Both the position numbers and the translations under genes were made by a program. From Haliea sp. (GTDB taxonomy: Bacteria; Pseudomonadota; Gammaproteobacteria; Pseudomonadales; Halieaceae): a stretch of DNA of 40,650 bases. Location of the stretch: the NCBI GenBank assembly GCA_024642265.1, contig JAHEBL010000016.1, forward strand, positions 13,978 through 54,627, given 5' to 3'. This document shows, in pieces, positions 30,828 through 40,650 of this stretch (the stretch's first letter is position 1; each line of letters opens with the position of its first letter). Under the pieces are notes generated by a model. That model did not search any database and was not told the DNA's origin. It saw only the letters and a list, made by a program, of their open reading frames with translations.

Positions 30828-32291
30828 TCAGGCGATTGCCCGGTGGGGCAGTGCGGCCTGGCGGGACCTGCCAAGTAGCTCGATATACTTGTCCTCGAGC
30901 GCACTGCAGGCGCCGCGAACGCTCCTGATGGTTTCCGGCTGCACCGGTGGCAGCACGGTGACACGGATAGTGGCCGGGCGCAGCAGCAGGGCCCCCTTGG
31001 GGAGGGCGTCCTTGACATTGTGCAGTACGATCGGCACCAGCGGCACGCCGGCCTTGCGTGCCAGGTAGAATGCACCGTGCTTGAAAGGCTGAATTTCCCC
31101 CAGCACGCTGCGGGTACCTTCCGGCGCTATTACCAGCGAGCGGCCGCTGGCGAGCACTGCCAGGGCCTGCTGCAGCAGGGCCGACTGATCCTTTTCCTCG
31201 CGATCGACAAAAACGGTATCCAGCTGGCGCAGCAGGGGGCCCACCAGCGGGTTACTGGCCATTTCCTTCTTGCAAAAGGCCACCACGTCCTTGCGCAGGA
31301 GGTGGGCCAACACCAGTGCATCCAGCAGGCTCTGGTGGTTGAACACGAAAATAGCGGGCCGGTGCCGACTCAGGTGTTCCCGACCCTCGATCTCGATTTC
31401 CAGCCCCGCAATGCCGGCACCTGCATCGCCCAGCAGCTGGGTCATCCGGTTTATATTGCGGGTTTCGCCCACCCCCAGGCGACGCCCGAGCAGGCCGATA
31501 GCGCTTGTCGCCAGCAGGGCCTGCCCGGCCATCAGGGTCCGGGTCACGCTCTCGACGCTCGGCAAGCCCCGGGTGTGGAACTGTAACTGGGGCCACTGTC
31601 TGGCCCTGGCGTGCACCCCCAGTTTGTCGGAGGCATTGACCGCCACCGGGTGACCGACGGCCTTCAGCAGCGGCAGGTCGGCGCTGGAGTCAGAGTAGAA
31701 CCAGCAGTTTTCAAGCTTTGCCCGATGCCGGCGCGCGACGCGGCGGGCAGCCAGGGTCTTGCCCTCGCCATAGCACAACGGTGCCACCAGGCGGCCGGTG
31801 AACCTGCCGTCCTGCACTTCAAGGTGGGTACAACAGATCTCCTCTATGCCCAGTACCTTTGCCACGGGTTCCACCTGGTAGCGGCTGGCGGCGCTGACGA
31901 TGACCAGTTTATGCCCGGCGGCGCGGTGCGCCTCCACCAGGGTGATGGCCTCGCTGTACAGGGTCTTCTCGATGCGCTTGCGATAGGCCTCCTCGCCAAT
32001 CTCCTGCAGCACCGCCTCCGGTACACCCTGCAGCGCCTTGGTAACCCGGCGTACCACCCGGTGGTAGTTGCTCCCGGAATTTTCCACCCGGTGCCGCAGC
32101 AGATCCCGGAAAACCCGGCCGGCCTTGCGCAGCTCCCCCTCGCGGGCGGCGCGGCGCGCGGTTTCGGCGGCAATGGCGAGGATCGAATAGCCCGCGATCA
32201 GGGTCCGGTCGAGGTCGAAAAAAGCGACCGCCGGTGCACCCCCCGCGGGTGGCTGGTCGATACTGCGCAGATAGTGTTCCAGACTGGTCAT
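30828..32291 (-). CDS. Fused HAD-IB phosphatase and PlsC acyltransferase
   Basis: A 487-aa two-domain protein from the ATG at 32291, with GGAGGG upstream; a longer frame to 32426 is not supported. Residues about 20-235 form a HAD-IB hydrolase (SerB-like): motif I is FFDLDRTLIAG with D26 and D28, motif II is VIVSAASR, and motif III-IV are GEGKTL and FYSDSSADLPLL. Residues about 300-470 form the acylglycerolphosphate acyltransferase domain: NHQSLLD (318-324, HX4D) and EGTR (391-394). The fusion would remove a phosphate and acylate a glycerolipid, or work on lysophosphatidate. It is the phospholipid-synthesis type of bacterial HAD-PlsC fusion seen in other Proteobacteria. Confidence 0.93.
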   Translation of the reverse strand: MTSLEHYLRSIDQPPAGGAPAVAFFDLDRTLIAGYSILAIAAETARRAAREGELRKAGRVFRDLLRHRVENSGSNYHRVVRRVTKALQGVPEAVLQEIGEEAYRKRIEKTLYSEAITLVEAHRAAGHKLVIVSAASRYQVEPVAKVLGIEEICCTHLEVQDGRFTGRLVAPLCYGEGKTLAARRVARRHRAKLENCWFYSDSSADLPLLKAVGHPVAVNASDKLGVHARARQWPQLQFHTRGLPSVESVTRTLMAGQALLATSAIGLLGRRLGVGETRNINRMTQLLGDAGAGIAGLEIEIEGREHLSRHRPAIFVFNHQSLLDALVLAHLLRKDVVAFCKKEMASNPLVGPLLRQLDTVFVDREEKDQSALLQQALAVLASGRSLVIAPEGTRSVLGEIQPFKHGAFYLARKAGVPLVPIVLHNVKDALPKGALLLRPATIRVTVLPPVQPETIRSVRGACSALEDKYIELLGRSRQAALPHRAIA

Positions 32292-32394
32292 GGTCTTACC
32301 CTCCTCGAGCAGGTGGCGGTACTGGTTATGAAGTGAACTGCAAATTTCCTGCCAGCCCGGATGATACGGGTGGAATATGGCAGTACTGTGACTT

Positions 32395-32550
32395 TTGCAG
32401 TGCCCTTGCCGCCGTGCAGGCGACACGGCTAACCGGAGCCGGCCCGGGGGGGGCCGGTGTTGCGCCGGCGTGGTGCGGGCGCGCCCTGCGATGGGGCGCC
32501 CGGGTTGCGGTGGACATGGGGCTGTAGCTAACCCCGCTTGGGCACTGCAA
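32395..32550. repeat. GC-rich structured intergenic region bounded by an 11-bp inverted repeat
   Basis: The 298-nt gap between the divergent HAD-PlsC and hrpB genes contains TTGCAGTGCCC (32395-32405) and its exact reverse complement (32540-32550). Between them are further hairpins: GCCGTG/CACGGC (32411-32429, 6 bp), CCGGCCC/GGGCCGG around a G-rich loop (32439-32457, including G8 at 32446-32453), and a GGGCGC/GCGCCC pair near 32487-32511. No open frame here looks coding and no U-tract is visible. It may be a mobile-element remnant, a structured RNA or promoter region. I cannot tell which. Confidence 0.5.
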
Positions 32551-32589
32551 TCAATGGCCGCGGGCGGCGGCCTCGGCTAAGATGTCAGC

Positions 32590-35172
32590 ATGTTGCCAGA
32601 CGATATTTCAGACCTGCCCATCTGCGAGATCCTCGATGAACTCGGACAGCAGTTGCGTGACCGCCACGAGCTGGTACTGCAGGCGCCCCCCGGTGCCGGC
32701 AAGACCACGGTCGTGCCGCTGGCCCTGCTGGACGAGGCCTGGCTGGAGGGGCGCAAAATCCTGGTGCTGGAACCCCGGCGCATGGCCGCCCGCGCGGCCG
32801 CCGCCCGGATGGCACAGTTGCTTGGCGAAAGTGTCGGGGAAACCGTGGGTTACCGGATTCGACTGGACACCTGTGTCAGCGAGCGCACCCGGATCGAGGT
32901 GATTACCGAGGGCATTCTCACCCGCCAATTGCAGCGGGACCCGGGGCTGGAAGATGTCGCTCTGGTTATCTTTGATGAGTTTCACGAGCGCAACCTGGAT
33001 TCCGACCTCTGCCTGGCGTTGATATTGCAGGGCAGGGAACTGCTGCGGGAGGCTCCGCCGCTGAAGTTGCTGGTGATGTCGGCCACCCTCGATGGGGAGG
33101 CCGTGGCGCGCCTGCTTGGCGATGCGCCTTTACTGACATCCCGGGGACGCCAGTTCCCGGTGAGTACCCGTCACGGTTTGCCTTACCAGTTGCGCGACTC
33201 CATCACCCCGCCCACAGTGCAGGCGGTGATGCACGCACTGTCCGCGCACGAGGGCAGTATCCTGGTGTTTCTGCCGGGCCAGCGGGAAATTCTCCAGGTT
33301 GCCCGGGAATTGACCCGGGCCCTGCAGGACAGTGGCCAGGACCAGGTGCTGCTGGCACCGCTCTACGGCAGTCTCTCCCTGCAGCGCCAGCAACGGGCGA
33401 TCGAACCGGCGCCGGAGGGTCGGCGCAAGGTGGTGCTGGCCACCAATATCGCAGAAACGAGCCTCACGATAGAGGGCGTCCAGGTAGTGGTGGACTCGGG
33501 CCTGGTGCGCGAGGGCGTATTCGACAGCGCCACCAGCATGACCCGCCTGACTACCCGGCGCATATCCCGGGCCTCGGCGCGACAGCGCGAGGGGCGCGCC
33601 GGCCGTCTCGGTCCCGGCTACTGTTACCGCCTGTGGAGCGAGGAGCAGGACAAGCGCCTGGTGGCTCATGCCACACCCGAGTTACTGCAAGCCGACCTGG
33701 CGCCACTGGTACTGCAGGTGCTGGCCTGGGGAGTGAATGACCCCGCTGAGCTCGACTGGCTGGATCTGCCGCCGGCGCCCGCTTTCGCGCAGGGCATCGA
33801 GGTGCTGGAAACCTGTGGAGCGGTCTACAGGAACCACGAGGGCAGGTACCAGCTGACGCCCCAGGGCGTGCGCATGGCGCAGATGCCCCTGCACCCGCGC
33901 CTCGCCCATATGCTGCTGGTGGGCAGTGACATCAACGCCCAGGAAACTGCCTGCCTGCTCGCCGCGATCCTGTCGGAGCGCAATCCCATGGCCGGCCAGG
34001 ATACCGATGTGGCGCTCAGCCTGGCGATATTGATGGGCGAGAGCCGTTGTCCGCCCGAACTGCAGGGCTGGTTCAAGCGCATCTGGCAGCAGGCGAGGAA
34101 CCTGGCGCGGCTGGGACTGGACGAGCCCGGACTCAAGCCCGGCAAGGCGTATATCGGTGTTGCCCTGTCAAAAGCGGTGGGGGTGCTGCTGGCAAGCGCC
34201 TACCCGGATCGGATTGCCCACCTGCGGCCCGGGGGTGACGGCACCCGGTACCAGTTGAGCAACGGGCGCAGCGCGGTATTACCCGGCGAGGACTCGCTGC
34301 TGGGTTCACCCTGGCTTGCGGTAGCCGAGATTGGCGGACACGCGGGTGAAGCCACCGACCGCATTTACAGTGCCAGCACGCTGGATCCGACGAGCTTCGA
34401 TGCCATTCTTTCCCACCTGGTGAGCGAGGAGGAAGTCGTCGAGTGGGACTATCGCAGCGACCAGTTTGTCGCCGAGCGGCGCTGCATGGTAGGTGCGATC
34501 CTGCTCACCCGGGAGCCCATGGCCCAGGTATCGGAGGAGGCGCGCGGCAGCGCCCTGCTGGGTGTCGTGCGCAAGAAAGGACTGGATATACTGCCCTGGA
34601 GCCACCACCTGCGGCAGTGGCGCGCGCGGGTCATGTTGCTGCGACAGGCGGAACCCGACAGCGGGGAAGAAGCCCGCTGGCCGGACCTGTCGGATGCGGC
34701 ACTGCTGGCAACACTCGAGGAGTGGCTGCTGCCCTTCCTCGGGCCCGTGCGCCGGCTGGAGGATTTCCAGAAGCTGGACATGAAGGCGATCATGCACGCC
34801 CGCCTGCCCTGGCCATTGCCGCTCGATCTGGAGCGCCTGGCGCCCGAGCGCATCGCCGTGCCCTCCGGCTCGGTCATCGCCATCGATTACTGCCAGGAAA
34901 CCCCGGTACTGGCGGTCAAGTTGCAGGAGATGTTCGGCTGTGAGGAAACCCCGACCGTGGCCGACGGCAAGGTGGCGCTGCTGGTGCACCTGCTGTCACC
35001 GGCCCAGCGGCCGCTGCAGGTCACCCGCGACCTCGCGGGATTCTGGCGCAGCAGCTACCAGGAAGTGAAGCGCGAAATGAGGGGACGTTACCCCAAGCAC
35101 CCGTGGCCGGATGATCCGCTGCTGGCGACAGCCACCCGCCATACCAAACGCCGGCTCGCGGGCGAGCTTTGA
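32590..35172 (+). CDS. hrpB: ATP-dependent RNA helicase HrpB
   Basis: An 860-aa DExH-box helicase with the HrpB domain order: two RecA-like domains (about 15-185, 205-365), the helicase-associated HA2 region (about 370-500), and the HrpB-specific C-terminal domain (about 680-850). Walker A is APPGAGKTT (32-40), the DExH box is DEFH (129-132), SAT follows in VMSATLDG, and motif VI is QREGRAGRLGPG. It matches the usual length. The role is RNA unwinding, without proven essential function in E. coli. The gene starts at ATG 32590; the earlier ATG at 32582 is in another frame. It stands alone and ends convergently 7 bp from the RND permease gene. Confidence 0.97.
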   Translation: MLPDDISDLPICEILDELGQQLRDRHELVLQAPPGAGKTTVVPLALLDEAWLEGRKILVLEPRRMAARAAAARMAQLLGESVGETVGYRIRLDTCVSERTRIEVITEGILTRQLQRDPGLEDVALVIFDEFHERNLDSDLCLALILQGRELLREAPPLKLLVMSATLDGEAVARLLGDAPLLTSRGRQFPVSTRHGLPYQLRDSITPPTVQAVMHALSAHEGSILVFLPGQREILQVARELTRALQDSGQDQVLLAPLYGSLSLQRQQRAIEPAPEGRRKVVLATNIAETSLTIEGVQVVVDSGLVREGVFDSATSMTRLTTRRISRASARQREGRAGRLGPGYCYRLWSEEQDKRLVAHATPELLQADLAPLVLQVLAWGVNDPAELDWLDLPPAPAFAQGIEVLETCGAVYRNHEGRYQLTPQGVRMAQMPLHPRLAHMLLVGSDINAQETACLLAAILSERNPMAGQDTDVALSLAILMGESRCPPELQGWFKRIWQQARNLARLGLDEPGLKPGKAYIGVALSKAVGVLLASAYPDRIAHLRPGGDGTRYQLSNGRSAVLPGEDSLLGSPWLAVAEIGGHAGEATDRIYSASTLDPTSFDAILSHLVSEEEVVEWDYRSDQFVAERRCMVGAILLTREPMAQVSEEARGSALLGVVRKKGLDILPWSHHLRQWRARVMLLRQAEPDSGEEARWPDLSDAALLATLEEWLLPFLGPVRRLEDFQKLDMKAIMHARLPWPLPLDLERLAPERIAVPSGSVIAIDYCQETPVLAVKLQEMFGCEETPTVADGKVALLVHLLSPAQRPLQVTRDLAGFWRSSYQEVKREMRGRYPKHPWPDDPLLATATRHTKRRLAGEL

Positions 35173-35179
35173 GCGGCGC

Positions 35180-38100
35180 TCAGCCGGCCTCTTCAATCGG
35201 GTAGATATCGGCCTGTTGCGCGTCAGCGGGCCGCGGGTGCCGGCCCGTAAACACCATCCAGTCCTCCAGTATCATCACCAGGCAGGGCACCAGGAACAGG
35301 GTGACAACCGTGCCCATCAGTACCCCGAAACCCAGTGACGCCGCCATCGGCACGAACATGCCGGTCGATATGGACTTGTCCAGCATCATCGGCGCGAGGC
35401 CGACGAAGGTTGTTATGCTGGTCAGTACGATAGGGCGAAAGCGGACACTGCCCGCGTGACTGACCACCCACGCCAGGTTCTGTCCCGTGCTGCGCTGGCG
35501 ATTGATGTAGTCCACCAGTACCAGTGACGAGTTCACCACAACCCCGGACAGGGCGACGATGCCCAGCAGCGAGAAAAACACCAGCGACATGCCCAGTACC
35601 AGGTGGCCCAGGATCGCGCCCACTGCGCCAAAGGGAATTACGCTCATGATGATCAGGGGTTGCAGGTAGGACTGCAGGGGAATGGCCAGCAGGGCGTAAA
35701 TGACCAGCAGTGCCAGCAGTGCGGTAGCACCCAGCGCCCCCATCGAACGGCTGCGCTCCTCCGACTCCCCGGACAGGCTGAAGCTCACGCCCGGGTGGCG
35801 CGCCAGTATCTCGGGTAGTTCGTTGGCCATTACGGCGTTAATCACCGTCTCCGGCGGCGTGACGCCGCGATTCACATCAGCTGCCACGGTCACCACCCGC
35901 TGGCCGTCGACCCTGCGTATGGTGGTGTAACCCCGGGCGAGGTTGACCTGCGCCACGCTGCTGAAAGGCACCTCGGCGCCATCGGCGGTGCGGATGCGCA
36001 TCGATTCCAGGTCGCCCAGTGAACGCCTTTCATTTTCAGGGAAGCGCACCATCACCCGGATATCGTCCTTGCCGCGCTGCACACGCTGCGCCTCGTAGCC
36101 GTAAAAGGCCTGGCGCACCTGCCTGCCGAGATCTTCCAGCGTAAGTCCCAGGTTGCGTGCTTCCGGCAGCAGGGCGAGCTGGACCTCCTGCTTGCCGGCG
36201 CGAAAACTGTCACTGACATCCATGACACCGTTGTAGCCCTGCAGGGCCAGGCGAAGTTCCGATGCGGCGGCGCGCAGCTCGTCGAACTTTTTGCCGTACA
36301 GCTCGAACTCGATGGGGTTGCCCGCACCAAAGGCCTGGGAAGTGAAGGACAGCTCCACGGCGTCGGGTATGCCGCCGGTGAGTTCGCGCCAGCGATTGGC
36401 CATGGTGCTGGCGGGCTGGCCCTTGTAATCGGCAGGCATATTGAGTTCGATGCCGATTTCCGCCAGGTTACTCTGGGCGCCGCCGCTGCCGCCGATGCTG
36501 CCTTTGGGTATAAACGAACCGATACTGCTGAACACGTGGTTGATCATGCCGGGCTCATCCTCGGCCTTGCCCTCGTCCAGTTCCGCCCGCAATTGTTCGG
36601 CGGCCTGCTCCAGCTGTGCTACCGCCCTTGACGTCGCTTCGACCGGGGTGCCCTCGGGCATGGTCAGGGCGGCGTACAGGTGGGTACCTTCCACCGCCGG
36701 GAAGAACTGGAAATTCATGCGCCCGCTGGCGAACAGCGACATGGTGACGGCCAGCACGACCACCCCTATGGCGAGCGTCGCATAGCGCCACTCGATCGCA
36801 TGCTCTACCGCGGGCTGGTAGTAACGGCTGGCGACGGTCTGCAGGGAATCGGATATTTTCCCCTGCAGCGCAAGCCAGCGATCCTGGAAGGAACCGCCGC
36901 TGCCCATCACCGCCTCGGGTTTACGGTGCGCCAGATGGGAGGGCAGGATCAACTGTGATTCCACCAGGCTGAACATCAGCGCCAGCATCACCGTCCAGCC
37001 CAGGGGCGCGAAGAAACCGCCGAAAGGGCCGGGTATATTGACGATCGGGATGAACGTGGCCATGGTCGTGAGAACCCCGAACATAACCGGTACAGAAACC
37101 TCCTTGGCGCCGGCCATGGCGGCGGCGATTTGGCCCATGCCGTCCTGCTCGTGGGAGTAAACGCGCTCCGCCACCACAATGGCATCATCCACCAGTATCC
37201 CGAGCACCAGGATAAAGGCCATTACCGACATGGTGCTGATGGAAATGTCCGTCAGCGGGAACAGGGAAACCGTGCCCAGCAGTGCCACGGGGATACCCGC
37301 GGCGACCCACAGTGCAAGGCGAAAACGCAAAAACAGGGTGAGCACCAGCAGCACCAGCAACAGGCCACTGCGTGCGTTTTTGGCCAGGGCATCCAGGCGG
37401 TCCACCAGGTCCTGTGACTCGTCCTGCCAGATCGTCAGCGCGATACCCTCGGGGAGCTCTCGCTGGGCGACCTGCAGGTAGTCCTTGACCTCCTGCGCAA
37501 TAGCCAGCACGTCCTCTTCCCCGACCCGGGAGACCTTCAGCGCGAGCGCAGGCTTGCCGTCGAAACGGGCGCGCAGGTCGCTGTCCTCGAAACCGTCCAC
37601 CACGTTGGCGATCTCGCCCAGGGTGACCATGGTGCCATCGGCGCGGGTCAGCACCACGATGTCCTCGAATTCCTGCCCGACATAGGCCTGCCCGCGGGTG
37701 CGCAACAGGATCTCTCCGCCCCCGGTCTTGAGGGAACCGCCGGGAATGTCCAGTGAACTTTGCTCGATGGCGCGTCCGACGGCGGCCAGGGTCAGGCCAT
37801 GGCGGCGCAGGGTGTGCTCGGATACCTCGATCGCGATTTCGTAGGGCCGGGCAAACAGCAGGTCGACCTGGGATACGGCCGGCAAGGCCACCAGGTCATC
37901 ACGCAGTTCCTGGCCCAGCAGTTTCAGGGTGCGTTCATCCGCATCGCCGGACATGGCCACCTGCAGCACGGTAGCCACATAGGTGACTTCCGCGGTGACC
38001 GGTTGCTCTGTCTCTGCGGGAAAGGAGTCGATGGCATCGACCTTGCTCTTGATGTCGTTGGACAGCTTGGTTTTGTCCACGCCTTCCACCAGCTCGGCGG

Positions 38101-38377
38101 TGACCGTGCACAAACCCTCCGAGGCGCTGGAGCTGATCTTGTCGATGCCCTCGGTACCCTGGATGGCTTCCTCGATGCGAATACAGACGCCGGATTCCAC
38201 CTCGGCGGGAGCCGCCCCGAGATAGGGTACGCTGATGCGCACGGCGTCGACCTCGATATTCGGGAACTCTTCCTGATGCGTCCTGGGCAGTGCCAGCAGG
38301 CCGCCGACCACCAGTATCCACATGAGCAGATTGGCGGCGACCGGGTTGTGGCCGAACCATTCGATCAGCTTTTTCAC
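35180..38377 (-). CDS. RND-superfamily efflux permease (AcrB/MexF-like)
   Basis: A 1065-aa inner-membrane protein with the RND layout: TM1 at about 12-30, a first periplasmic loop, TM2-6 (about 335-470), a second periplasmic loop, and TM8-12 (about 870-1035). The TM4 proton-relay segment is LGILVDDAIVVAERVYSHEQ. AAPAEVESGVCIRIEEAIQG is the periplasmic pore region signature. It begins with GTG at 38377, the GTGA overlapping the adaptor's stop codon by 4 bp, so translation is coupled. The pump would use the proton gradient to export hydrophobic compounds. No TolC-type outer-membrane gene is adjacent, so it must use one from elsewhere. The region shares a convergent end with hrpB. Confidence 0.95.
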   Translation of the reverse strand: MKKLIEWFGHNPVAANLLMWILVVGGLLALPRTHQEEFPNIEVDAVRISVPYLGAAPAEVESGVCIRIEEAIQGTEGIDKISSSASEGLCTVTAELVEGVDKTKLSNDIKSKVDAIDSFPAETEQPVTAEVTYVATVLQVAMSGDADERTLKLLGQELRDDLVALPAVSQVDLLFARPYEIAIEVSEHTLRRHGLTLAAVGRAIEQSSLDIPGGSLKTGGGEILLRTRGQAYVGQEFEDIVVLTRADGTMVTLGEIANVVDGFEDSDLRARFDGKPALALKVSRVGEEDVLAIAQEVKDYLQVAQRELPEGIALTIWQDESQDLVDRLDALAKNARSGLLLVLLVLTLFLRFRLALWVAAGIPVALLGTVSLFPLTDISISTMSVMAFILVLGILVDDAIVVAERVYSHEQDGMGQIAAAMAGAKEVSVPVMFGVLTTMATFIPIVNIPGPFGGFFAPLGWTVMLALMFSLVESQLILPSHLAHRKPEAVMGSGGSFQDRWLALQGKISDSLQTVASRYYQPAVEHAIEWRYATLAIGVVVLAVTMSLFASGRMNFQFFPAVEGTHLYAALTMPEGTPVEATSRAVAQLEQAAEQLRAELDEGKAEDEPGMINHVFSSIGSFIPKGSIGGSGGAQSNLAEIGIELNMPADYKGQPASTMANRWRELTGGIPDAVELSFTSQAFGAGNPIEFELYGKKFDELRAAASELRLALQGYNGVMDVSDSFRAGKQEVQLALLPEARNLGLTLEDLGRQVRQAFYGYEAQRVQRGKDDIRVMVRFPENERRSLGDLESMRIRTADGAEVPFSSVAQVNLARGYTTIRRVDGQRVVTVAADVNRGVTPPETVINAVMANELPEILARHPGVSFSLSGESEERSRSMGALGATALLALLVIYALLAIPLQSYLQPLIIMSVIPFGAVGAILGHLVLGMSLVFFSLLGIVALSGVVVNSSLVLVDYINRQRSTGQNLAWVVSHAGSVRFRPIVLTSITTFVGLAPMMLDKSISTGMFVPMAASLGFGVLMGTVVTLFLVPCLVMILEDWMVFTGRHPRPADAQQADIYPIEEAG

Positions 38378-39534
38378 AGGGTGTCGATCCGCTCGATCAC
38401 CGGTTTAACCTGCATGCCCTCGACCGCGGTCTGCAGTGGCGATATACACACCAGCTCGCCGGCCTCCAGACCGCCGCTGACGAGTACGTCGTCGTGCTCG
38501 AGGCGCAAAATGGAGACATGGCGGAAGTGCAGGCGGTTATCGGGGTCGATCACCATCACCTGGCTGTTGTCACGCATGGCCGAGCGGGGCAGGCGAATAA
38601 CGTCTTCCACATTGCGACCGCGGATCTCGGCATGCACGAACATACCGACCGGCAGCGGCATGGTATCGTTGCCGTTGGCGTCTCCGCGCACCCGGGCCAC
38701 GCCATAGAGCATGCGCGAGCGCGCATCGAATTCAGCCTCACCGCGGATCAGTTCTCCCTCCCACAGCAGGCGGGTGTTGCCGAAATCCGCCGAGACAGTG
38801 ACAGGCGGGCGTATCGCTTCGGGTATCTGGCCACGGGTCGATACCGGCAGGCCCAGGTAAACCAGCTGGTCGGCAGCGATGGGCAGGCGCACCTCCATGT
38901 AGTCGGTCGCGTAGATCGTGCCGATGCTCTGGCCGCGGGTGACGAACTGGCCGAGGTCGACATGTTCATTGCGCACCAGGCCGTCAAACGGCGCGGTTAT
39001 CTCGGTTCGCCCCAGGTCGCGTTTGGCCTGGTCCACCGCGGCGCGGTTTTCGCTGAGATTGGCTTCGGCGACCCAGGACGCCCGGCGCACGTTGTCCAGT
39101 TGTTGCTGGCTGGCCAGCTTCTTGTCCTGCAGGCTTTGCACGCGCTGCAACTCGTCGCGGGCGTAATCGAACTCCACTTCTGCGCGTTTAAGCGCGGCTT
39201 CAGCGCGCACCAGTGCGGAGCGGTAATCGGCATCATCGATACGCAGCAGGGCGTCGCCCTGCCTGAACGAGCCACCACCCACCAGGGAGGGGGAGATCCA
39301 CACAGCGCGGCCGGACACCTCGGGAATCAGCTCGCTCTGGCTGCGTGGCTCAACGGTGCCCTGGGAGGTGACCGTCAGGTACTCGGCTTGCGGTGTCACC
39401 TCGATCACCCGCACCGTGGTGACCAGGGGCTCGTAGTCATCCGGAACTGGCTGCGGGGCATTGAGGGCGATCAGTACGGCCAGCCCTATTCCCAGTACCA
39501 GCACGACAATGGGGTAGAGAATTTTCTTGTTCAT
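38374..39534 (-). CDS. RND efflux periplasmic adaptor (HlyD/MFP family)
   Basis: A 386-aa membrane-fusion protein. I choose the ATG at 39534, with GGAG 5 nt upstream; the GTG at 39537 is too close to it. One N-terminal hydrophobic segment (about 3-22, ILYPIVVLVLGIGLAVLIAL) anchors it. Then lipoyl-like and alpha-hairpin parts: SELIPEVSGRAVWISPSLVG, AALKRAEVEFDYARDELQRV, ITAPFDGLVRNEHVDLGQFV, and the beta-barrel domain. It joins the permease to an outer-membrane channel. First gene of the two-gene operon; it lies 60 bp after the ygiQ stop on the same strand. Confidence 0.95.
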   Translation of the reverse strand: MNKKILYPIVVLVLGIGLAVLIALNAPQPVPDDYEPLVTTVRVIEVTPQAEYLTVTSQGTVEPRSQSELIPEVSGRAVWISPSLVGGGSFRQGDALLRIDDADYRSALVRAEAALKRAEVEFDYARDELQRVQSLQDKKLASQQQLDNVRRASWVAEANLSENRAAVDQAKRDLGRTEITAPFDGLVRNEHVDLGQFVTRGQSIGTIYATDYMEVRLPIAADQLVYLGLPVSTRGQIPEAIRPPVTVSADFGNTRLLWEGELIRGEAEFDARSRMLYGVARVRGDANGNDTMPLPVGMFVHAEIRGRNVEDVIRLPRSAMRDNSQVMVIDPDNRLHFRHVSILRLEHDDVLVSGGLEAGELVCISPLQTAVEGMQVKPVIERIDTL

Positions 39535-39594
39535 CACTTCTCCAGAACAGCGGGCCGGGATGGGGTCAACATGTAGTGCACCGGTGCCAGCGCG

Positions 39595-40649
<1,055 letters not shown>

Positions 40650-40650
40650 T

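Noticed and set aside
32234-32580. Open frames in the gap before hrpB
   Set aside because: They are Pro/Arg/Gly-rich, overlap the hairpin-rich repeat region and lack ribosome-binding sites. They follow from the GC content.
37760-39576. Long plus-strand frames (315 and 360 aa) over the RND operon
   Set aside because: Both are antisense to the adaptor and permease, which have all family motifs.

Overview
The window is about 40.6 kb of GC-rich, densely coding chromosome from a Gram-negative gammaproteobacterium. The gene set (hrpB, ygiQ, ypfJ, ppk1, blc, an RND pump, NnrU, DUF808, DUF2868/DUF3482, a HAD-PlsC fusion) fits marine lineages of the Halieaceae/Cellvibrionales type. That placement is inference from gene content, not from a marker gene. 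I see no tRNA, rRNA, CRISPR array, prophage or transposase gene, so this is mostly ordinary core/accessory chromosome.

Layout. 1-3.0 kb: 3' end of a SpmB-like membrane protein, an AraC regulator, a small winged-helix-like protein and a tandem-domain universal stress protein, followed by a candidate structured small RNA with its own intrinsic terminator (about 2915-3027). 3.2-7.2 kb: two small uncharacterised proteins separated by terminators, then ppk1 (polyphosphate kinase) and a DUF808 membrane protein; the ppk1 leader has three copies of one 7-mer that can pair in alternative ways. 7.3-9.7 kb: a HerA/YjgR-type ATPase divergent from the zinc metallopeptidase YpfJ. 9.73-9.89 kb: a MITE-like inverted-repeat element between convergent genes. 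9.9-13.1 kb: a Lon-type protease overlapping a Usp-like gene. 13.3-15 kb: a small membrane protein, a transglutaminase-like protein and a periplasmic haem protein of DUF3365 type. 15-18.2 kb: an NfeD protease/slipin operon, a deazaflavin-type reductase and a YidB-like protein.

18.2-22.3 kb (minus strand): a PafA-like alkaline phosphatase, and upstream of it a compact operon WYL regulator - YkvA - unknown membrane protein - hotdog thioesterase. 22.4-26.2 kb: a 53-aa lysine-rich protein divergent from the membrane protein/GTPase pair DUF2868-DUF3482, then an exported peroxiredoxin. 26.3-30.7 kb: DUF2970 protein, TMEM68-like acyltransferase, lipocalin Blc, an MDR-family oxidoreductase, a probable gene remnant, a DUF1330 protein and an NnrU protein. 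30.8-35.2 kb: a HAD-PlsC fusion divergent from hrpB, across a GC-rich structured intergenic region bounded by an 11-bp inverted repeat. 35.2-40.6 kb: an RND permease/adaptor operon and the 3' part of ygiQ.

Recurring themes are envelope and lipid homeostasis (three acyl-chain enzymes, NfeD/slipin, lipocalin, RND pump) and stress or phosphate metabolism (Usp proteins, Lon, ppk1, PafA). The best candidates for something undescribed are the small RNA near 2.9 kb, the ppk1 leader switch, the WYL-led operon beside the DUF2868/DUF3482 membrane GTPase pair, and the 160-bp inverted-repeat element.
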